DNA of 64,000 bases from Todiramphus chloris collaris (taxonomy: Eukaryota; Chordata; Aves; Coraciiformes; Alcedinidae). Of this stretch, positions 59,501 through 64,000 are shown piece by piece. The translations under genes were made by a program, and so were the position numbers. A model generated the notes under the pieces. The model saw only the letters and a program-made list of their open reading frames with translations, searched no databases and was not told the origin of the DNA. Location of the stretch: assembly GCA_025345505.1 (NCBI GenBank), contig JANVCC010000027.1:794937-858936 (forward strand), written 5' to 3'. Position 1 is the first letter of the stretch, and each line of letters begins with the position of its first letter.

Positions 59501-62500
59501 TACTACTTATTTGAGAGTTAGGAACAGATGTGTGCTTAATTGTTTTTGTAACAAGGATCAAATGATTAAAACTCGAGGCATTCTTTCAAAGAAGGAGAAA
59601 CAAAGATGTATTTTTTCTTTCCTCATTTCAGGACTAGAAAGATAGAGGAGGGGAAAAATAATGAACTTCAAAGAAAAACCTTCTGGATCTTTTGAGGAAA
59701 TGCCAGATAAAGAGCAGGTTCCAAAGACCAGAATTAGTTAATTAAGTTTTTACTTAAAAAAGAAGTGCTGGCAGTGGGGTTTCTTCCAAGCCTGAGTCCT
59801 GAAGGCTGTAGCCAGGAATACGAAGTGGCCACCAGCTTCCTTCCTCATGCACGCAGCTTTGAGCCGCAGGTGCGGTCACTTTCGTTGCCCTGACGTCTGT
59901 CTTGCCGCCTGGCATTTCAGAAGAACGGTGCTCTTTTTAAAAGGCACATCTTTCATTATTTAATAAGAATTGGATCCCTTTTACCGTGGAGTGCTGTTTT
60001 GCTACAAAGCCTATGGCAGGCGAGCTGCCTTTTCTCCTCCCCGGTGCTGTTGCATGGGTCCGTGTGCAGCTGGACCTCCGTGCCACCGAGCTGGGCAGGA
60101 CCTGGTCGCTCCCTGGAGAGCAGCCTGCACTGCTAGCGTGTTGAAGAGGAGGGGGAAAACAGGTTCTAGCTCCTTCATTTTATGGCTGCGGTCACCTAAA
60201 TTCCAACCTTCGGTGATTTCAGGGGTGATGAAACCAGACAGCCTGGGAGGTTCCTCCCTCTTTCAGGGGCACCCAAGAGAGCACCAGCCAAGCAAGAGGC
60301 GTGGGAAGGCAGCGCGCGATGGCTCGAGCCATGCGGAAGGGAGAGCTGAACTGAGCAGATCCGAGGGCTAACGGCAAGCCTTCAAAGGGAGCACAGCCTC
60401 CCCTTCCACAGCCCTGCTCTGCGGCGGCGACGGGTGAGAGTTCCAGTGGAAGTCTGCTTCATGTCTTTGCCCTGGGGAAGAAGTTCAGAGAGCTCTGAAA
60501 TTAGCTTAGAATTTCAGGAAGGCGAAAGGGAGAGGGAAGATAGGAGGGTAATTATGAATTTTGAAGCCAAACCCATCATTCTGAAACAGAATGGGGTTTT
60601 TTATTCCCATCTTGTACTTCAGAGGATAAAAAGGTTTTGGGGTTTTTTCCTCCCCTCTGTGTTTCCTTTTGCTTTGAATTTTTACTAGCTTTTTTCCACC
60701 CACTGCCAGGAAAAGATCCCCTCTGTTTCTTGCTGAAAGCTGTTTGCTTAGCTCCATTGAAGCACAAATAGACAGCTGGGCTATCTTTTTGGACAAAACA
60801 TTTGCAGCCCTTTCATAACTGCAGCCTTTTCCATAAGGTAGGGTATAGCTTTGATTCTGTTTATTTTCGAGTGGTTTTTCCCCTCGCATACGAAGCCATA
60901 AACTGTAAAGGGAACTTGATATACTTGTACTGTATTTGCAATTTAGATTGTACAGAGTGTTTTGGAGTGCACATGTTTGGCTGCCAGCGAAACCACTGGC
61001 TGTGAGTCAGAAGGCATCGAACGTTGTTTTCAAACGTGTCCTTAAGGATGAGGTCACGTAAATGGTGGAAAAATATTTCCAAGTGTTCTGAGAAGCAGTA
61101 GAAGCTATTTTGGATCTTGTGAGTGGGTGACCTGGGGGGCTGGAGGGTACGTGTCAGCTTTCCTTGCCTGTATCGGTCTGATAAACCATTTTAGAGGAAC
61201 TAACTGGGAATCTAAGTGTTGCGTGTGGGGGACAGCATAGGGCTGGGGATTAATGGAGACTGGGTTTCTCTGCGGCTTTCCTTTTCCTTTCTCTTCAGCT
61301 GCAGTCCCGTTTCTTGCCTTTCTAAATTAATTTAAAAATATTTCTAGATCAACCTTTTAACTTTTTTTATTTTTTGTGGTTTAGAGTATATCAATTATTT
61401 ATACAATAACAAATAAATATTTACATTGAGATATATTTTGTTGTTGTGGTGTTAGACACTTTTAAATGCCTCAAGTCAAGAGCCACAGGGTGACAGATGC
61501 TGTAGGAAGCACAGGAAAGCTGTTGGTTGAGGTTTCTTTGCTGCCCAGCCTTGCTGTTCCTTCACGGATCGATTGAAGGAAAGTGCCAAGGTGGCTCGCT
61601 GAGGGGCAGAAGAAAAATCTTCTTCTTGGTGCTACCCAGCCCACTGGTTTGGATCCCGAGCTGGACGTATGTCACTCCCAAGCATCAAATGGGAAGTAAA
61701 CCCCCGATGCCGTGAGCCCCGCGGGGCTGTTGTGTGGCTGCTGCTGCTTGCTGAGCATCCCCAGCCGCTGCGGCTTTCAGAACAGGGTTGCACGTTGGAG
61801 CTGGCTGCTGGGACAACTGATAGCTTTGGTTTCGCTGCTGCTCGGGAGGCCAGAAAGAGTTTTGCTCAAGTAGGAGGACTCAGCTGTTGGAAGAAAACCT
61901 GTTCCCTGGATAACCAGGGGATTGCATTCTCCTGAGTCAGCACGGGCTGGAGTGAGCACACAGCTCTTCAGCACTAAATTAACTCTTCTTTTTAAAAGTG
62001 CATGTGCAATTTTGTTTTGTTTTTAATTATCACTGGCAACATATATACATTATTTCTGTTGCAACTTGGCAATACGTTTTATATTGCAGCTCATTTTTTC
62101 TTCGGACTTTTAAATCTATACTAGAATTCCTATTTCATGCTACAAAGTGCTGCTTGCCTAGACCATCAAATCTTGTGTTTATGTGCAAATTGCATCGCTT
62201 ATATTTCGGTACAGCAAGTGACAGGGTTATCAGTGGTAGGACCCTGAAGTGCTCCATCTCTGTGAGCACGGCTCCCGGCAGGATCTGTGCCACTTCACGG
62301 ACAGTCCAAGCTACGCCTGCAACACCAAGGGCTTGTGTTGGCTCAGTTGCAGAAGCATCTTTTCAGCAACGTGTATTTGCACATCTCTTGTTGTGCAGTC
62401 TCCCTGAATGTTTTACAGGGTTCCAGAGGCTTGATGCCTGGGAGGTACTGATCGGCCAGCAAAACCCCTTAGCCTTTACCTAAGGGACACCCTTGACAGC

Positions 62501-62784
62501 TTAGCAGGATGGGGTGGTCTGAACTTGATGACAGTTCTTGGATGAAACTGTTTTAAGTTTACTCCCCTACACTGTGTCCATTGCCTTGTAATCAAGCATG
62601 ACCAATTCATGAAAGATGTGGGGAAAATAGATAATCATCTCAGCTGCACTAACCTGTCATCATCTCCCATAATACCTCAGTGTGTTAATAGATGAGAATT
62701 CCAGCCCAGAGAACCTCGAATTCTCCAATGGAACAGACCAGATAGAAGTTAAACATGTAAACGCTGCTGGGCAGCTGAGGGTAG

Positions 62785-62852
62785 ATAGACCTGTTGGACT
62801 CAATGATCTCCAGAGGTCCCTTCCAACCCCTGCCATTCTGTGATTCTGTGAT
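62785..62852 (+). mobile_element. CR1 LINE 3' tail, severely 5'-truncated
   Basis: The order GTTGGACTCAATGATCTC, AGAGGTCCCTTCCAACC, then ATTCTGTG repeats is the diagnostic 3' end of CR1 retrotransposons, which end in short octamer repeats instead of poly-A. It is in the same orientation as IRS1. No reverse transcriptase remains. This is the clearest sauropsid marker in the window. Confidence 0.9.
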
Positions 62853-63310
62853 CTTCTGTTCTGACATCCAGGCTGTGCTCTGCGACCAGACTGACTGCTG
62901 ACAAGTGGCCTCTGAGGATGGTGGGGTGGCCTCTGGTCAGCTCGGACATTCTTGGGCAGCCTCTCATTGCCTCTGACACAACTGTGTTTCTTTGCCACTG
63001 TGGAAAGAGGTGTAGAACAAGAAGTCAGGCACCATCTTAATTTCATTTGTCAGCTCCTCGGTTTTCTCTTACCGAGTACTCTCTGTTTTAAAGGGAGTTT
63101 AAAGCTTTGGAATGGCAAATACAGATTAGAGAAACTGCAAGATTTGATCTCGTGAATGGAGCAAAGAATTGGAAAGAGAAGTTTTGACACTTGGTCTTTG
63201 CCTGTCTTGAACAGGTTATCAATGAAGTTTTTTCTTGCCTCTGGCTTAGAGGGTGCAGGTTCCTTTTTCGGAGAGGACTAGCTGTATGTGCCAGGGTCAG
63301 TGTGACGGTG

Positions 63311-63327
63311 ATGGTGGTGGTGGTGGT
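63311..63327. repeat. (GGT)n microsatellite
   Basis: Five TGG/GGT units followed by a short CTG run. Confidence 0.8.
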
Positions 63328-64000
63328 CTGCTGCTGCTTTACTAAGTTAAACAAACTTGGGGTGTGCAGGGTAAAGAACCAAAAACCTGAGTTAGCAAAT
63401 CTGTGTATACTGGCAACTTACTGGCTCAAGTGTCGTTGTTGTATATACAGATTTCAAAATGTTTTCAAAATAGATTCTCTGTACAAAACTGGTGAGGAAA
63501 ATAAAACTTGGGGAGCGGTCATAGGAGCCGTGTTACGGTTCCCTAGTAAGGGACTTGTCTCTTAAGACATGAACTGTTGATAAGGAAAAGACAGCAGACA
63601 TGATGTGAGCTTAGCTGGGGCATCTTAGTGTTTTCTTCAGCTCATGAAATTGCATGTAAGGTTTTCTGATGTCATGTGTGATTGAAGTGCACAGAACATC
63701 TAGAGTTGGACAAGGTAGGAAAGAATTTGTAGGATGAAAGGAGCAGCATTTGAGAATGGCTTCATTCCGGGGAACTAACTCTTTGCACCTTTTGCTTACA
63801 AATGTCAGTAAACTAGCTACTTCTGTATGTTAGGAAGCAGTCTGTGCCTGCAGACCTGAAACAGGCTCCTGTGGCTACAGGGAGAGCTTCCTCTTCTAAA
63901 ATCACCATCTAGCCAACAGAACCCGATGAAACAAATTTTTTAACTTGGGGAGTTTTTTTTTTGGTCTGAAATTATTTGATGTTTGAGAGAACAGCTATAA

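Larger units (their letters stand above)
42735..64000 (+). other. IRS1 3' UTR intron, continuing past the window
   Basis: 21 kb with no recognisable coding exon or RNA gene; the second IRS1 exon is not identified and probably lies beyond the window. It contains homopolymer runs, an AGAT microsatellite, trinucleotide repeats and one CR1 tail, listed separately. Short open frames throughout match nothing I know. Confidence 0.7.

Noticed and set aside
1..64000. A wholly new biological system such as a defence island, CRISPR array or gene cluster
   Set aside because: The window is an ordinary vertebrate locus with two conserved genes; nothing visible supports an additional encoded system.

Overview
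This window is vertebrate nuclear DNA, most likely avian; a crocodilian or turtle cannot be excluded. The evidence is two intron-containing orthologues of mammalian genes, CR1-type LINE tails ending in ATTCTGTG octamers, sparse interspersed repeats, compact introns and very GC-rich promoters. No bacterial operon, CRISPR array, phage or plasmid feature is present.

Layout. Positions about 270 to 17,500 hold RHBDD1 (RHBDL4), an ER rhomboid protease, on the minus strand. Six coding exons with consensus GT/AG borders join to a 314-codon protein; they lie at 11028-10596, 9842-9710, 5179-5091, 4234-4184, 2647-2528 and 1752-1634. An untranslated first exon ends at 17329 inside a CpG island. Positions 17,600 to about 37,300 are a 20 kb intergenic stretch with no recognisable gene. 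Positions about 37,370 to 42,734 hold the CpG-island promoter, leader and complete single-exon coding region of IRS1 (insulin receptor substrate 1, 1178 aa) on the plus strand. A splice donor 23 bases after the IRS1 stop codon opens an intron that runs to the end of the window. That intron holds only simple repeats and a truncated CR1 tail.

The two genes are head to head, as in the human RHBDD1/IRS1 locus. RHBDD1 acts in ER-associated degradation and IRS1 in insulin/IGF receptor signalling, so their adjacency is conserved synteny rather than a shared pathway.

The most interesting points are in IRS1. There is a histidine run between the PH and PTB domains, and an abrupt GC-rich, Ala/Pro/Gly-rich remodelling of the C-terminal half. 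A probable degenerated YxxM site (YAAK at Y966) lies there, and the leader carries several upstream ORFs. I found no credible undescribed biological system; the remaining observations are modest.
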